A stretch of 64,000 nt of DNA from Atherinomorus stipes (GCA_023101725.1 JALJCO010013663.1:129001-193000), one strand, 5' to 3'. Positions 23,721 to 35,719 are shown, counted from the first letter of the stretch. Numbers and translations are program-made. Notes: generated by a model from the sequence alone, not told the origin.

Positions 23721-24650
23721 ATAAACAATCAAATTATCATCCATACCATAATAATCTGAATTTGTCATTATCTGGATGAGAAGCTGATTTTTGGTATGTT
23801 GATACCTTGTTACCAAGATAAACTGGATCCACCAAAAACCACATAGTGTATCTTCCTTATTTATGAAGTTTGTGATAGTTTAAAGCCTTACATCTAGAGT
23901 TTTATAAGTAGGTGTCCAGAAACAAAGTCATCACTGGTGCCATTTTAAAAGTTTGAATTTGGCTTCATCTTACTGAGAGAAGCTGGTTTATGGAAAATGG
24001 GGGTCTTGTCATAGCAGTGAACCGGATCTAACAAAAAACACTATTCTCCATATTTATGAACATTCTGATTTCCAGTGTTTCCAGTTGACTGACTGCAAAG
24101 ATATAAGCTGTGAGAAAAACTGATTTCTGAAAATCATTGCAACTTCCAAGCAAAAGAAAGACTGTTTCAGTATATCTGGATTCCACCGTGCATCACTCAA
24201 CAATGACTCATCAGCTGCTCAAATGTCTTCCATCCTTTGCGTGGCCTCATGTCATAGCCTCAACACATTCGAGGCAGGTGTGATGATCTCTCGTTGTGCA
24301 GCAGTGTCCTGTGTTCAGTGAGGGGATGAAACTGATGTTACTGAAATGCCTCTGAGTTGCCACGGAGGTCAGAGAACCTACAGTAATTAGTGTGTTTATG
24401 AGGTGGTGTGGTCTAATGGGCACAAATGAGTCCTCTCTAAATGGGTCATCCTGAGGCCGTCCTCCTAAAGCAAGGCTTGAAAACTGCCAGAATCTTCATA
24501 AACCAGAAAAGCACTTGGAGAGCGCTGACATCATCCAAGCAGCTCAGTCCCCCTCATGTGGCCCTGTCTCGCAAAACTTCGGAGATAATCAATGATATGT
24601 CTCTTCTGAAATGATACAAGTCCTGATATGCTTTATATAAATACTTCTTG
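23721..24650. other. No gene seen
   Basis: AT-rich noncoding DNA. Nothing recognisable on either strand. Confidence 0.55.
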
Positions 24651-24651
24651 G

Positions 24652-26453
24652 TAGGGATGATAATTGATAATTAAATTATCGATGTGAATGCCATTATTGA
24701 TGCCGCTAATCGATCAATTCCTTATAGATTTTCTTATCAATGCCTGATAGATATTTGTCTGTGGAAAAAAAAAACAGATAATGTAGACTATGGCTTGTAA
24801 CAAAAGCTTACTTTTATTTTTTGTGCTGTATGTTTGAGTATGAGCAGATAAGAATATCAGAAAAAAAGAGGAAATCAACAAAAAAATCTGGGAGAAAAAG
24901 GCAGCTTTTTCTGAAACTTAAAGGTTGAATATGGACCATTTTTATTAAAAACTATATTTCTTTAAAAAATGAAACTTTCACAGGTCGTTTGGGTGTGCAG
25001 AATGAAAGTACAACATTTCCTAGAAAAATTATATTTAGCCTAAAAATAATTATAAATTTTTTTTTTTTATAGGTTCGATAATGGCATTATATCTACGTCT
25101 ATAAGCCAATACACGCCGCCATTGTGGGTTGCCAAATACGATCTCTGTGTGGCAACAAAATTTTGGGCACAGTTAGACACAGGGGGAAACCGTGGAGACG
25201 GCGAGTGAAGCAGCTGCTTCAGAGCCCTGGAGATGTTGTTATCTGTTTCTGAGGAGGAGTGACCTGAAAAGAGCAAAATCTGGAGTAAATTTAGGTGAAG
25301 ACTTCACTAAATGGACCCACATAAACGTTTTCCACGGAGTCAAAACACGGAAATGGCGACTTTTCTCCTGGATCAGTAAGCTAACTTGTTTGCTAACATG
25401 GCTAACGTTAGCTGTCAGTTATAAACTCCTCTGCGTTACTTGTTGGACATGCTGCAGACTGTTGGTCACTTGTGTATCGGCAGCGAGCCTGGCACCCAAA
25501 CGGCTGGAGTTGTTTTTCTGCCGTTGCAACTACAACCTAGACACACGTGATGTCGCTGTTCTGTCTGTATTCCATATTCAACCTTTAAGAGCAACCACTG
25601 AACTCTGACCTGGCAACCTGCCTCTGAACTCAGCCAGCAGTGCCAATACCTTTGTCACTCTGGCTGCTGCTCTCATCATCATCTGAAACAGGATATTGAG
25701 TGGGGTGCAGATGTGATGTCAGAAGCCCTATGCCCCTCGGAGCGCTACATTAGCATTGTTCTTACTTCATTTTGGATCTTGTAAGCACCATGTTAACTTT
25801 CATCGATAACGTTCGCGACTACTGGAGTGGTGTATAAGATAACGCTATGTTATCCGACACAAACAAAAAGGCTTACATTAATGGAGTACCATAGATAACT
25901 ACGGAGGAAGGTATCGAGGTGAACGTTAGTTAGCTGAGCTAACAGTAGAACTACCTGCTCTACCTGCTGGAAAATGCTATGAAAATCATTTGGCAAACAA
26001 TAGCTAGCAAGTAACTAACCAACCTGAAAATGAAAGCATGTCGCCTGATCCAACACTATGTGAACCACTGCTGGAAGCCGAAGGGGGACGTTTGGACTGA
26101 CTCTCGCCTTGTTTCCACGTTTTGAAAGACACGACAGGCGTCTCGGACATTGAGGTTGTGAACTGGCTCCAAATGTTTTAACATATTGGTTGTATTACCC
26201 CCCCCTTACAGGAGAGCACAGCGTCACAGTGGTTGCATACAGCCTTTTCTTCATCTTTCTCTGAGAAGTGAACCCATGCCCTCGACCACTTCTTCCGCTC
26301 CATATTTAGTTGGGAATTCGCCAACAGAAATTGTGAAAGTGACGTTCAGGCATCGATAACGGGAACCGGGTCTCAAAATGGGACTCGATTCCAGGAAATC
26401 GGGCCATTTCTTATCAATGGCCCTGAGGAACCGGTTTTCGATTATCATGCCTT
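24652..26453. mobile_element. hAT-like element with a nested TTAA element
   Basis: The left end is TAGGGATGATAATTGATAA. The right end reverse-complemented is AAGGCATGATAATCGAAAAC. Flanking octamers CTTCTTGG (24644-24651) and TTTCCTGG (26454-26461) match at 6 of 8, consistent with an old hAT duplication. The right arm is rich in CGATAACGGGAACCGG-type words. A second element occupies 24922-25584. No transposase ORF was recognised; the 85-codon minus ORF at the right end merely reads through the terminal repeats. Confidence 0.55.
24922..25584. mobile_element. TTAA-flanked nonautonomous element
   Basis: TTAA at 24918-24921 and 25585-25588 bounds a body that starts AGGTTGAATATGGACCAT and ends with the mirrored ATTCCATATTCAACCT. 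TTAA targets are used by piggyBac and Kolobok transposases. The 138-codon ORF at 25192-25608 crosses the right end and has no known domain. Confidence 0.8.
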
Positions 26454-26461
26454 TTTCCTGG

Positions 26462-26880
26462 ATTATTCCACACATGCTCAGAAAAGTCAGTGCAGTTTGT
26501 CCCATCACAACACAGCTTTGGTGACTCAGCTATCGGTCATTTAGACTTGGTTCAAGTTCTTTGCTATCCTGCCATCGAGGTGACCCCAGTTTCTTCATAG
26601 AAATCTTTGTTCCTACATCTGCCTGCCTTGGAGAAAAGCTCCATCATCTGGGCATTTTTAAGAATTTCTAGAACATTTACTGTCACCTACTTTTTCTCAA
26701 CTGGTTGATTTCAGTCCTGACACAAACATCTAACTGGGAGTTGATGTAAGTCATGACTGATCAAGATGGTGTTGAAGCTTTGACACTTCACTCACAAAAA
26801 GGTTCATAAATGCTATTTGCAGGAACATAGAAACTTGTTTGCTTGTCTGAGGTAACTGGTTATTTAATACTACAATGATG
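26462..26880. other. No gene seen
   Basis: Short noncoding spacer between repeats. Confidence 0.5.
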
Positions 26881-26884
26881 GTGC

Positions 26885-27150
26885 AGGGGTGGTGTTCGGA
26901 TCTTCATATGCTTTGCATATTACTTTTTTGTTATACTAGTAAGATCCCAGAGGGGAAATTAGGGCTCTGCATTTTACCCATCTCTGTACAGTAGTACCAG
27001 AGAGCAGTGAGCTGCTACTTAAGGCACCCGGGGAGCAGGTGGTGGGGGTTAAGGACCTTGCTCAGGGGTCCACAGTGGTTCACCTAGGAGTCGTGTCAGG
27101 GACTCGAACCTGGGTCCTCCGCGCCAAAGCCCACCATGCTACCCACTTTT
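26885..27150. repeat. Fish SINE- or LINE-tail-like repeat
   Basis: Contains GAGGGGAAATTAGGGCTCTG, then GCACCCGGGGAGCAGGTGG, CTTGCTCAGGGG and GGGACTCGAACCTGGGTCCT, a word order I know from repeats scattered through fish genomes. On the minus strand GGTTCGAGTCC (about 27115-27105) is a perfect polymerase III B box, so a tRNA-derived part is possible. Exact family not resolved. Confidence 0.5.
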
Positions 27151-27189
27151 TTTCTTCTCTTTTTGTTTTGTAATACGAATAAGATATAT

Positions 27190-28204
27190 TGTCACAGCCC
27201 ACAAGGGAGTGTAACATGCCAACAACCAAGGAATGAAGACAACATGATGTAAAATGTTTGAAAGTGATTTATTGACTGGTCTGGGAGAAAAGGAGATCAG
27301 CTGCTTTTACCTGTGGGGGAGGAAGAGACAGATTGTTGTGCCAAACAAATGAAATGAACATAAAACAAATCCTAACTAGCCACTTAAAGCTAGAGGTAAA
27401 AAAAACAAAAAACAAAAGACCTAACTAATCTAAAAAGTGGTGTTCCAAAACATATCAGAGGCTGGCACGAACCGCTAAACCTAGTGAACTAGACAACAAA
27501 CAAAACTATGGGCAAGAATGTATAGGGTACCCCGAATAACTAGTCCACACAACCTCCCACCACAAACCTGATGTTGGCAGCATCCAGACTCAATCACCAA
27601 GACCAAACAGCTCAGGACAGGTGTGTATAAAGAGCAGCCTCCTGAGGGAGATTACTGAGCTGCCTTTAAAGCAGGGCTCCTAGGTGCAACTCATTGCAGC
27701 AATCAGGAGGAGCCAATGGGACAAAGGCCCTTTCCCCCCCGGGGGGGGGGGTTGGGTGGGGCGGGCCGGGCCGGGCCGGGGGGGGTTGGGTAGGGAGGGG
27801 TTGTTTTTCACTTTGTGTCCCCACAGAAACCTATACTTTTATTGGGGGGGGGGGGGAATAGGTGGGCAGGGGTGGGTTGATAAATTGTGGCATAACATTG
27901 TAGTAAAATAACGTAAAAAAAAGAAAAAGAACGGGAGAGAAGAGACAAAAAAAGAAAAATCGCGGGAGGTTATGTGGGTGTGTATTGTGGGAAGGGGGGG
28001 AATGGGTGAAGAATTTAATGATTGGGTGTAGGTTGTGAACTTTTTTTTTATGGACGGATGGAGAGAAAAGCGGACGGAAGAAGGGAAAAGGGGTCGGGGG
28101 AAAGAAGAATTGGGGAGAAAGAGAAGAAAGACTGCAGCCACGCCCTAATCAGCCATCAAGCAATTGACAGGGGGAAAAGAAGGGCAGAGTGCCTGCATGT
28201 AACA
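27190..28204 (-). mobile_element. Probable solo LTR (minus strand)
   Basis: Read on the minus strand it starts TGTTACATGCAGGCACTCTG and ends GTGGGCTGTGACA, giving TG...CA boundaries. It carries an AATAAA signal (27273-27268) about 80 nt before the end and a GT/T-rich tract after it, as in fish Gypsy-type LTRs. The flanks TATAT and TATTA do not give a clean duplication. No gag-pol coding sequence lies on either side, so it is a solo LTR if it is one. Its middle is disturbed by long G runs. Confidence 0.45.
27734..27860. repeat. Extreme G-rich tract with GGGCC repeats
   Basis: C7 followed by G11, then GGGCC repeated three times, further G4-G8 runs, and a G13 run at 27844-27856. A strong G-quadruplex candidate, and a place where read errors or collapsed length are likely. 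Confidence 0.85.
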
Positions 28205-28976
28205 TATTATATATTTTAATATTTTGTAGGTGTTCCTTTTTAAAACTATCCATTCAACTTTGCTAAATCTTTTGCATCAGAGGAAAAGTCAAAATTACAT
28301 CTTTTTGCTTCCTGTTTTCCCGCATTAACCCCACCTGTGTGGGGATGGATGCCACACAAGAAAAAAAGTTCTCTCCCGCTGATGGGTCAATAACAAGCTG
28401 CAGGAACTCCTGAAACCAGGACTGCAAGAAAAAATAAGATTATATAATTCTTGCAGTCCTGGGAGACATTTCTCTGTTCTTGTGTATATGTTTGTCCTTA
28501 AACTCCTGCTTGGAAAACAGGGGAGGAGGTGAAGGTGACTGGTTATTATGTTTTTTTTAATTAAATAAGGCTTTTTCTCTAGTTTTTTTGGACTCAGGGA
28601 CTTTCTTTTACACACCATTTTCCCAGCCTTGGAAAAAAATCTGTTCCCATTGTAGAAATGAAGCTGGTTACACAGAAAATGCTTTGCTACTTGTTCTGAA
28701 GGGTGGTCCAGTGTGTGAGGGGTATCCTCAGTTCTTTCCAAGGGAGATTCAGACAGGTTCCTTTCCCTTCCATGTTGGCTTTTTACGCTTGCCTAGATTT
28801 GACTGCATCTTGATCAAACAGTCTTTACTTGTCAATTCCTGAAAAATGTTAATCATAAAAAAAAGGAAAGAAAAGAAGAAAGCATTATCCACTCAGAAAA
28901 GAATATCAAAGATCAACAACTGGAGGTCAGTGCAACAAGCAGTGCCTTTGAAAGCAGCTACGAGTCTCTAACAGGT
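28205..28976. other. No gene seen
   Basis: Noncoding. CTCCTGAAACCAGGACTGCAAG near 28406 and CTTGCAGTCCTGGGAGA near 28451 form an imperfect inverted repeat sharing CTTGCAGTCCTGG. Confidence 0.5.
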
Positions 28977-29250
28977 GAAACTGATGTTTGTGATGATTCC
29001 AGTTTATAATTCTTCCCGTTGTACACGCGTGTGTTCGGCTGCATCAGTCCTTCATCATCATCATCACTGTTTCTGTACCGCTCTGGTCAGATGGACACAG
29101 ATCCAGTGTGCAGAACTAGTGTAATATATCTTTAGTATCAACTATTAACTGAATTTGGGTCTTAAACTTGTTGCTTGAACTACAATGCTGTTTTCTAAAC
29201 TGGATTTATACTCTCACTGTGTGTGTGTCAGGTTGGTGACGCTGTCACTG
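28977..29250 (+). repeat. Dispersed repeat, copy A (inverted partner at 57000-57285)
   Basis: GATGTTTGTGATGATTCCAG and AATTCTTCCCGTTGT here match the reverse complement of the segment ending at 57285. The likeness continues through CAGCCGAACAC-, GTTTCTGTACCGCTC- and ACCCAAATTCAGTTAA-type words to ACTTGTTGC. The repeat contains a CATCAT run. The family is not identified. Confidence 0.75.
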
Positions 29251-29396
29251 CCGTGCGCCCTGTATAGGTCTGCAGAGGCTTAACATGAACTTCTTCAAGC
29301 CTGACATGCAGCCGCGTTCAACACAGCAACTGTATTTTTTTTTACTCAAACACGAGTGTATGGAGAGGCACGTTTCTGCAGCCCTGGAGAACGCAA

Positions 29397-30511
29397 GTTA
29401 CTATTGATAGTTTTCAGTCACGTGACCTGCAGGGAGCCCTGGCGGGCAAAAGATGACGGGGTGCCGCAAACTCTGTGTAGACAGACTACAGAAAAGTTGT
29501 TTAAATCAGCTGTCAGTCGCCGAGAAGGAAAGATGCAGGAATAAGATGGAAGTGTTGGACTCTTGTGACCCGCATAGAGAAGCGACTGCTGTATACAGTA
29601 TGAGCCATTAAACATCGCCACGTCCCTGCTGAGCTGCATTCAGAGATATTTACACTGTCTGGTTGAGAAGCGTCACCGTACACCGCTGCCAGAATGAAGG
29701 TATAGAAGAGCACCGACAGTTCTCACCAAAAACTACTTTTCAAACAGACATAACAGAAATAGAATAATTTCCTTTCATTTTAACTTAATACAACATCAGT
29801 TTTAGAAAGGATGGAGCGCTGTGAAGACGTAAATAAAAAGCATATAGGACAGGTATGCAGGAAAAACAAAGAATATCATTCTAAATATCAGAGTTACATC
29901 TTGTTTTTGTGTTATTCAGCTGAATATGAGTGTAAAAGGATTTCCAGTTCCCTCCTTTAGGAGTTTATTTGCGTTACTGCATCCCTCCGTTTTAGCTAGT
30001 AACTAACCTCAATTCGTACAGAAGATGGCGGGCGGCTGGTCGCCTCGATATGACAACAAATCAAGCCAACACATACAGGAGGTATTATTTAGACTAAAAC
30101 TACGCTAATTATATACAGATGAATGTAGGTGTGGGCATTACTGACCGTTGATGAAGTGTTCGCTGTTAGAACGTGTGGGTTCGGGGCTGGTGGAGGAGCT
30201 GCATGGTGTAACCCAGCCGGCCGGACCAAGGTGCGTTTGATAGAACTGATCCGCTGATCCCTTTCTCCTCTCAGGGTGTCTTTATTGGGTGGAATGCAGT
30301 AGAAACCAGGTAAAAACACAACCCCAGCTCTTCCCCCCTCCTGGTGGTTTGTGCACCCGATCGCAAAACAACCATCTGGTATTTTCCAGCAGCGTAACTG
30401 TGTGTTTCTCAGGCTTGTTCTCAGCCTGCACGTGGCGAGCTAGAGTGCTTTTTGCCCGCCAGGGGGGCGTTCCCTACAGACTGTGACGTCACAAAATAAC
30501 TATCAATTGAG
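29397..30511. mobile_element. TIR element with CCCTGGCGGGCAAAAG arms
   Basis: The left arm holds ATTGATAGTTTTCAGTCACG, then CCTGGCGGGCAAAAG. The right arm reverse-complemented holds ATTGATAGTTATTTTGTGAC, then CCTGGCGGGCAAAAAG. Spacing between the paired words is nearly equal on both sides. The exact ends and target duplication were not resolved. The internal 1 kb shows no transposase. Superfamily unknown. Confidence 0.6.
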
Positions 30512-30749
30512 AGTATGGGCGAGTGTCTCCAGTATTCCAACACGCAACACGTATTCTCCACATTACTCCACCTCCTCTCTACGCACCAGCATAATATAGT
30601 CCCAACAAATGTGAAACTTTTGTTCACCAGGAACAAAAATGAATCTCACATAACAATAGTAACGTGCTGTCAGTGAAGGACAGTAATGGTAACGTAATTA
30701 GTTAGATTAGTATGTGTTATGGGGGAGAGTCCAATAAAAAGGAGTTGAG

Positions 30750-30905
30750 GGGTGGTAAAAGGATTTTTTACCAAAGAAGGAAAGGCTCAAAAAAAAGGAA
30801 TTTGTTTTTTTTTTCTTCCAAGGAGATCCCTCTTTCTCTTTTTTTTTTTTCTCTTTTTTTTGCTGCGGCGCGGCGCGGCGGAGGGAGAAAAAAGGAAGGA
30901 CCAAA
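30750..30905. repeat. Low-complexity A/T runs with a GGCGC repeat
   Basis: A-rich then T-rich runs (T12 near 30839) are followed by GCGGCGCGGCGCGGCGG at about 30865. Composition shifts abruptly over a few tens of bases. It may be a genuine satellite-like patch or low-quality sequence. Confidence 0.7.
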
Positions 30906-32290
30906 ACAAACAAGTATGTTACTGAAAAAAGTAGTGCTGTTGTTAACACTGTTTATTCTGATGCCATTAATCCCATTGCTGCTTGTCTTGCAGTCTGACA
31001 GACATCTGATTAGGTTATATGTCAGGTATTTTGCTTCGGGGGTGGTGAGTTGTGAAGACAGATGATCTGTTGTATGTTGCAGCACACGTAGAGGGGGATG
31101 ACCTTTGATCCTGAAACCCTCTGCTCCTCCGACAGCTCCACAGTTGTCGCTTGGAATGCAGCCAGCAGCTGAAATGACAGGAAAACATGTTTAAATGCAC
31201 AAACTGTGGATGAGCTAGATTTAACAGCAGCCACTCGACAATAAACCAATGACAGTTTGGATTCTACAATATTTTTTTCCTTTGGTATTGTACATGTTAC
31301 TTTGATACATTAGTTAAAGGAGGAAAAAGACCCTACAACCTAAAGAAGTTTATATTTCAAGACACATAAGTCAAATAGCTAAATAAGACCATCTGGAAGT
31401 TGTAACTAAAAGAAAAACAAAAAAAAAAAGGAAAACAAACAAACAAACAAAAAAAAAAAAAACAGGAAAGCAAATTCCCACTAAAAAGCAAGCTGAAATA
31501 CAAAGCAGACACCAATTCAGAGCATAAGCAGGTGTAGTAAGGTTCTCAGATCCTGTTATGTTTGGGTATGAGATGTGGACCCACTTGTATGGAATTACAG
31601 AGTAAACCCAAAAGTGAAGCTCCAACCCAAAGAATGAGTCTGAGGGACAGTACCCATGGATCCAGTCTGAATGGAGACACGCAAACATAAGATGTGCAGA
31701 GACAGAACAGCAACAGCTGGAGCCATCAGCACTGCATCACGCCTGGAAGCTGAGGCACAACTTCCCCACACAGGGGGGGAAGGTGAAGCAGTGAGTCATG
31801 TCCTTGCTGCAAACAATCACTCTGGCCAAAATGCCATCGCCAACACACAGCCCGTCACAAGGCAAGAGAGCATACAGACGGGAACTCAACTTACAGTTTG
31901 ATATGGACAGAGAAACCAGCAGAAGAGCCACACTGCTGCAGCCCACCACACCAGCACCAGGAGATCAGGCTGCAGCCCGGACAGAGACGCTCTGAAAGAG
32001 CAAACACCTGCTCATATATCGCAGGGCCGCATCCTATGTGTCCTCTAAAGGAGAAGGTGAAGAAGGAAGAGATTCAATCACATCACATATTTCCTATTTT
32101 TTCATGTTGCTTTATGTCTATTCATAGAGGTGTTGAAGCATTTTCAAGGTGCTGTTCTAGCATGTGTCCACCTCCAGTCTGAGCCTCTTCATATTGTTGC
32201 CCAGTTTGATTCGGCCTTTGTTTTACAGTTGTGCTTGAAGGAACTAACTCTTCCTGCTCATGATTCTAATTTAACCAAGACCAGGAGTGG
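30906..32290. other. No gene seen
   Basis: Noncoding with scattered short ORFs. An A-rich (AAAC)n stretch lies at 31410-31463. Confidence 0.5.
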
Positions 32291-32294
32291 AAGA

Positions 32295-32470
32295 CCATAG
32301 ACTGAGGAAGACCCAGGACATGCTGGAGGGACAGCGTCTCTCGGCTGGCCTGGGAACACCTCGGGATTCCCACAGATGAGCAGGTGGATGTGGCCGGAGA
32401 AGAGAGAAGTCTGGGCTTCCCTGCTCAGGCAGCTGCCCCTGCAACCTGATCTTGGTTAAGCAGAAAGAAG
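32295..32470 (+). mobile_element. 3' fragment of a non-LTR retrotransposon
   Basis: One plus frame near 32398-32456 reads REVWASLLRQLPLQPDLG after GGCCTGGGAACACCTCGGGA-type DNA. This tail recurs throughout fish genomes at the 3' end of a LINE family, normally followed by a GGATAAGCGGAAG-like end and ATGG repeats. Here the end reads CTTGGTTAAGCAGAAAG and the ATGG repeats are missing. A 5'-truncated copy. Confidence 0.6.
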
Positions 32471-32500
32471 ACGGTACAGTACCATACATGGAGTGGTTAA

Positions 32501-33034
32501 ATGTATAGTCTGGAGTTCCCCCCGTAAAAAATAAACGTTAGACTTGAGCAAGTGAAATCCGTCTCAAACTCTGCCTTTGGGACTCAGTTCCCATGCCGTG
32601 GTGTGTTTGAACGCAACTCTCTCTCCCCCTGCCTGTAATTCGCTCTTTTGCATGGTTTTGGTGTGTTAGGGACGTTTCTGGGTGGAGATTTCTGTTTATA
32701 TCGGCAGCCAATGACAGAGCTAAGAGCATGACGCTGTGTGGAAATAAGCTCATGATTGGAGCAGACGCCAGTCACTCAAACTCTCGAAGGAAAAAGAAAG
32801 ACAGAAAGAAAACACCGTATATGCACCGAAGAAAAGGTAAGAGCTTTAGATAATGCACTTTGGAAAACCAGGGTTAATAATAGTTTGGCTTGTACCTGCT
32901 TCTGAGCTCTGAAGGAGAAGCTTGAAGTTGAATAGGCTAGCTAGAACGAGGCGGCCATTAGCCTGAGAGGGAGGAGCGCTAAGTTTGAATACTGTTTGCA
33001 AACAGAAACGCTGGAGGGACTTCAGACTCTACCT
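32501..33034. mobile_element. TTAA-flanked nonautonomous element
   Basis: TTAA at 32497-32500 and 33035-33038. The left end is ATGTATAGTCTGGAGTTCCC. The right end reverse-complemented is AGGTAGAGTCTGAAGTCCC. No transposase ORF; the interior is ordinary noncoding sequence. Confidence 0.7.
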
Positions 33035-33038
33035 TTAA

Positions 33039-34769
33039 AGACAACATTCAGACATGCATTCATATTTGAAGGTTTGTTGGCTTTTGCTCAGCTGGTTAAC
33101 TCAAAGTTACAGCTAGAGTAATTTAGGTAGTTTTGTTAGTTAATAAATTCTACTTTTGCTTGTGTTTACAAAACAAGGTATACCGCTAAGATGTGTTTGT
33201 CCAGAGAACATTGTTCTAAATGTGATACAACTAATTGCACTCAAGCTTAATTTATGTGGGATAATATAAATTCCTTTATGCAATTTTAATTAATAAATTG
33301 ATTGATATATAATGACATATATGGCAAATATATAAAAAACTTCTGAGAATTTTGTAATATAGTGTCAGTACAATCTCTTTCAGATATGAGCAGATTGTTC
33401 CAAACATTGTGGCAGAGAATAATTTGTGTTTGTTTGCACATAACTTGGAAACGGTGGACTTTTGTCTGGAGATGACGTCAATTATTGGTTCTGGTGAGAC
33501 GTTGACTGTGATAAGATGACAGTTATGAGGTCATTTTGGCAAGTCTAACACTGTTGTGCATGTGGAAAACCTCCTAATAGAGTGGCATAATTAAAGGGGT
33601 GTATCGGGGCTGCCTTGTCACATCCGTCACTGGCAGTTTGTAAACAATACTGAGATTTGAAATAAATGTTTGTGTGGAGGGCCTGTGTCATGGGTGTGGA
33701 TGCAGACTTGGAAACACAACATTCACATGGAGAGAATCAAAAGATCTACTGTATTTCAGTCTCAGTAATTAGCTGTGTTGGGTTATATTCAGCCCGCACT
33801 GGCTGGAAAATAAAGTCTCCTCCTTCTTGACAATGGAGACTTTGAAAAATCATTTTGTGAATCAGCAGTTTTGTCCCTGCCGACAAAGCTGAAAAAGTAT
33901 AGCTCAAAATTACCTCTAAAAAAAACCCACTTGGGATTTGAGTCTTTGTAGAAGAAAATGAGAGGAGAGGGTTTCCTCCATCTAGCAGGTCAGGATGGTT
34001 TGGTCTGAAGAGGAGGGCGTTTAAACCACCACATTCATCAAAGCACCTCATGCACGTTTCCTTTTGGTCTCTGCTGGCTGGCATTTGGACACATGGCTAC
34101 AGAAAGACAGACATATTGTGTGTAACCTGAAAAATGTACACTGAGAAACTGAGCTGCAGTGAAGCTGAGAACTGGGATGTTGTCCACCTCTGTCTGCTGC
34201 TTCCACACTGGACTCTGTAATTAAGCTTCATTAAAGACTCTATGACAGATGGATGACTTTACAAGTTGTGTTTGTGCTTAAATGTTGTCAGAGCTGTCAG
34301 CGACCTGCCAGCTTCTTCATTTCCTTTAAGCGGCATGGCCACTAAACCTTCTTTAATTTCCTCTATGACCAGGTAAATCCCTGTTCATGCTATGAGTGTG
34401 ACTTTTAACACAAAGTTTGGCTTGAAAATTTTAATATTGGCCCATCAGATAAGGGTGGTTTCTAGTTTTGTTGTTATTACAGTTTCTGTATGTTTTTAAT
34501 TGACTCGGCAAAGAGGACAGGGCTGCTCTTTCTTCTGACTGGGCATTACCACAACTTCACACGTATTACAGAAACAATGGGTTACTGTTGAGCCCATGCC
34601 AGCAGTACTGCTGTGAGATGATGCTCATACCTTTTATACAGACATCAAGAGAGCAGCATTTGTTGTTCAGGGCAAATACAACTCCTAAACAACCCACCGT
34701 CTTTGTTCTAACTAATTGAGAAAGCAAAGGGAATGTGTAAAAAAAACTAACTAACCTCATACCAACATT
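33039..34769. other. No gene seen
   Basis: Noncoding. The 112-codon minus ORF at 33746-34084 has no recognisable domain. Confidence 0.55.
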
Positions 34770-35700
34770 TAAGGGCTTGTGGAACCACCTTAATCAGCAG
34801 TAACTCAAAGAATTGTTTTCTGTATGACGTTATCAGCCTTTCACATCGTGGTGAAGGAATTTTGGCGCACTTTACAATGTTCCCTCAGTTCACTGAGGTT
34901 TGTATAAAGCTGCAAACCTCAGTGAACTGAAAGAACACAGTCAGATATGCACAGCTCTGAGGTCCCTCGGCATTTCAACCAGGTTGATATCTGGACTTTG
35001 GACCATTGCAGTGCTATTTCCATTGTTTTACTTTTCATAAATTCAGGTGTAGATCTGCTGCTGTTTGTGATCATTGCCCTGCTGCTTAATCCAATTTCAG
35101 CCAAGCTTTAGCTGTACTTGACTCCAGAATACTTTGGTTTACAAAGTTTGTGGTCCACTCAGTGATTGCAAGGTGTCCAGGTCCTGTGGCTTCCGAACAA
35201 GCTGAAATCATCAGCCCTTCACAGTCGGTCTTGACAGGAGATAAAAGCTGTTTGTGCTGATATGTTGTTTTTCATTTTTGTGCTTTATTCCCAAATGTCT
35301 TGAATTTGGTCTCGTCTGTTAAAAGGACATTGTTTCAGAGGTCTTGTGGTTTCTTCAGATGTAACTTTACACACCTAAGCTGTGTGACCATGTTCTTTTT
35401 GGAGAGAAGAGGCTTCTTTCCGGCCAACCCTTCTAAACAAGCCATATATGGTCAGTCTTTATCCAGTTGTACTGTCATGAACTTTATCATGAACTTTTCA
35501 ATCCCAGGAAGACCCGCAACTGTCTTGTTTTCTTCAAACCACTAGCCTTTCTTTCTGTGAATGATGGATTGTGTTTTACTTTTTGACCTTTTTACCCTTC
35601 CCAGAATGATGGGCAGCAACATTTGCTTTGCTAAGGTCTTGGTTGATGTTTTTCCCTCTCTGTGTTCATGTTTGAGTGACAGCACTCTTTAAGTGGTAAA
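34770..35700 (-). pseudogene. Tc1-like transposase relic (minus strand)
   Basis: The antisense strand follows a common fish Tc1-like transposase from its C-terminal half of the HTH/linker to near the end. At 35321-35305 it reads LLTDETK, containing the first catalytic aspartate. Near 35075-35065 the second motif reads QQGND where QQDND is expected, so the catalytic aspartate is now glycine. Near 34998-34970 SPDINLVEM keeps the catalytic glutamate. Frames change several times, and parts of the N-terminal half are deleted. TIRs were not identified. Dead copy. Confidence 0.8.
34885..34930. repeat. Perfect 18-bp hairpin with 10-nt loop
   Basis: TCAGTTCACTGAGGTTTG (34885-34902) and its exact reverse complement (34913-34930) flank TATAAAGCTG. 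It lies in the Tc1 relic, whose family carries only one copy of this word here as I remember it, so the second arm looks like a local inverted duplication. Confidence 0.9.
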
Positions 35701-35719
35701 AGCATCAAAGTTTGTAAAC

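Noticed and set aside
25192..25608. 138-codon plus-strand ORF with cysteine-rich C-terminus
   Set aside because: It runs across the right boundary of a TTAA element and has no recognisable domain.
28325..28741. 138-codon minus-strand ORF
   Set aside because: No domain and no supporting context; probably chance.
32271..32461. Inverted repeat TTAACCAAGACCAGG / CCTGATCTTGGTTAAG as TIRs of a small element
   Set aside because: The right copy belongs to the 3' end of a LINE tail family, so the match to the left copy is probably chance or a secondary event.
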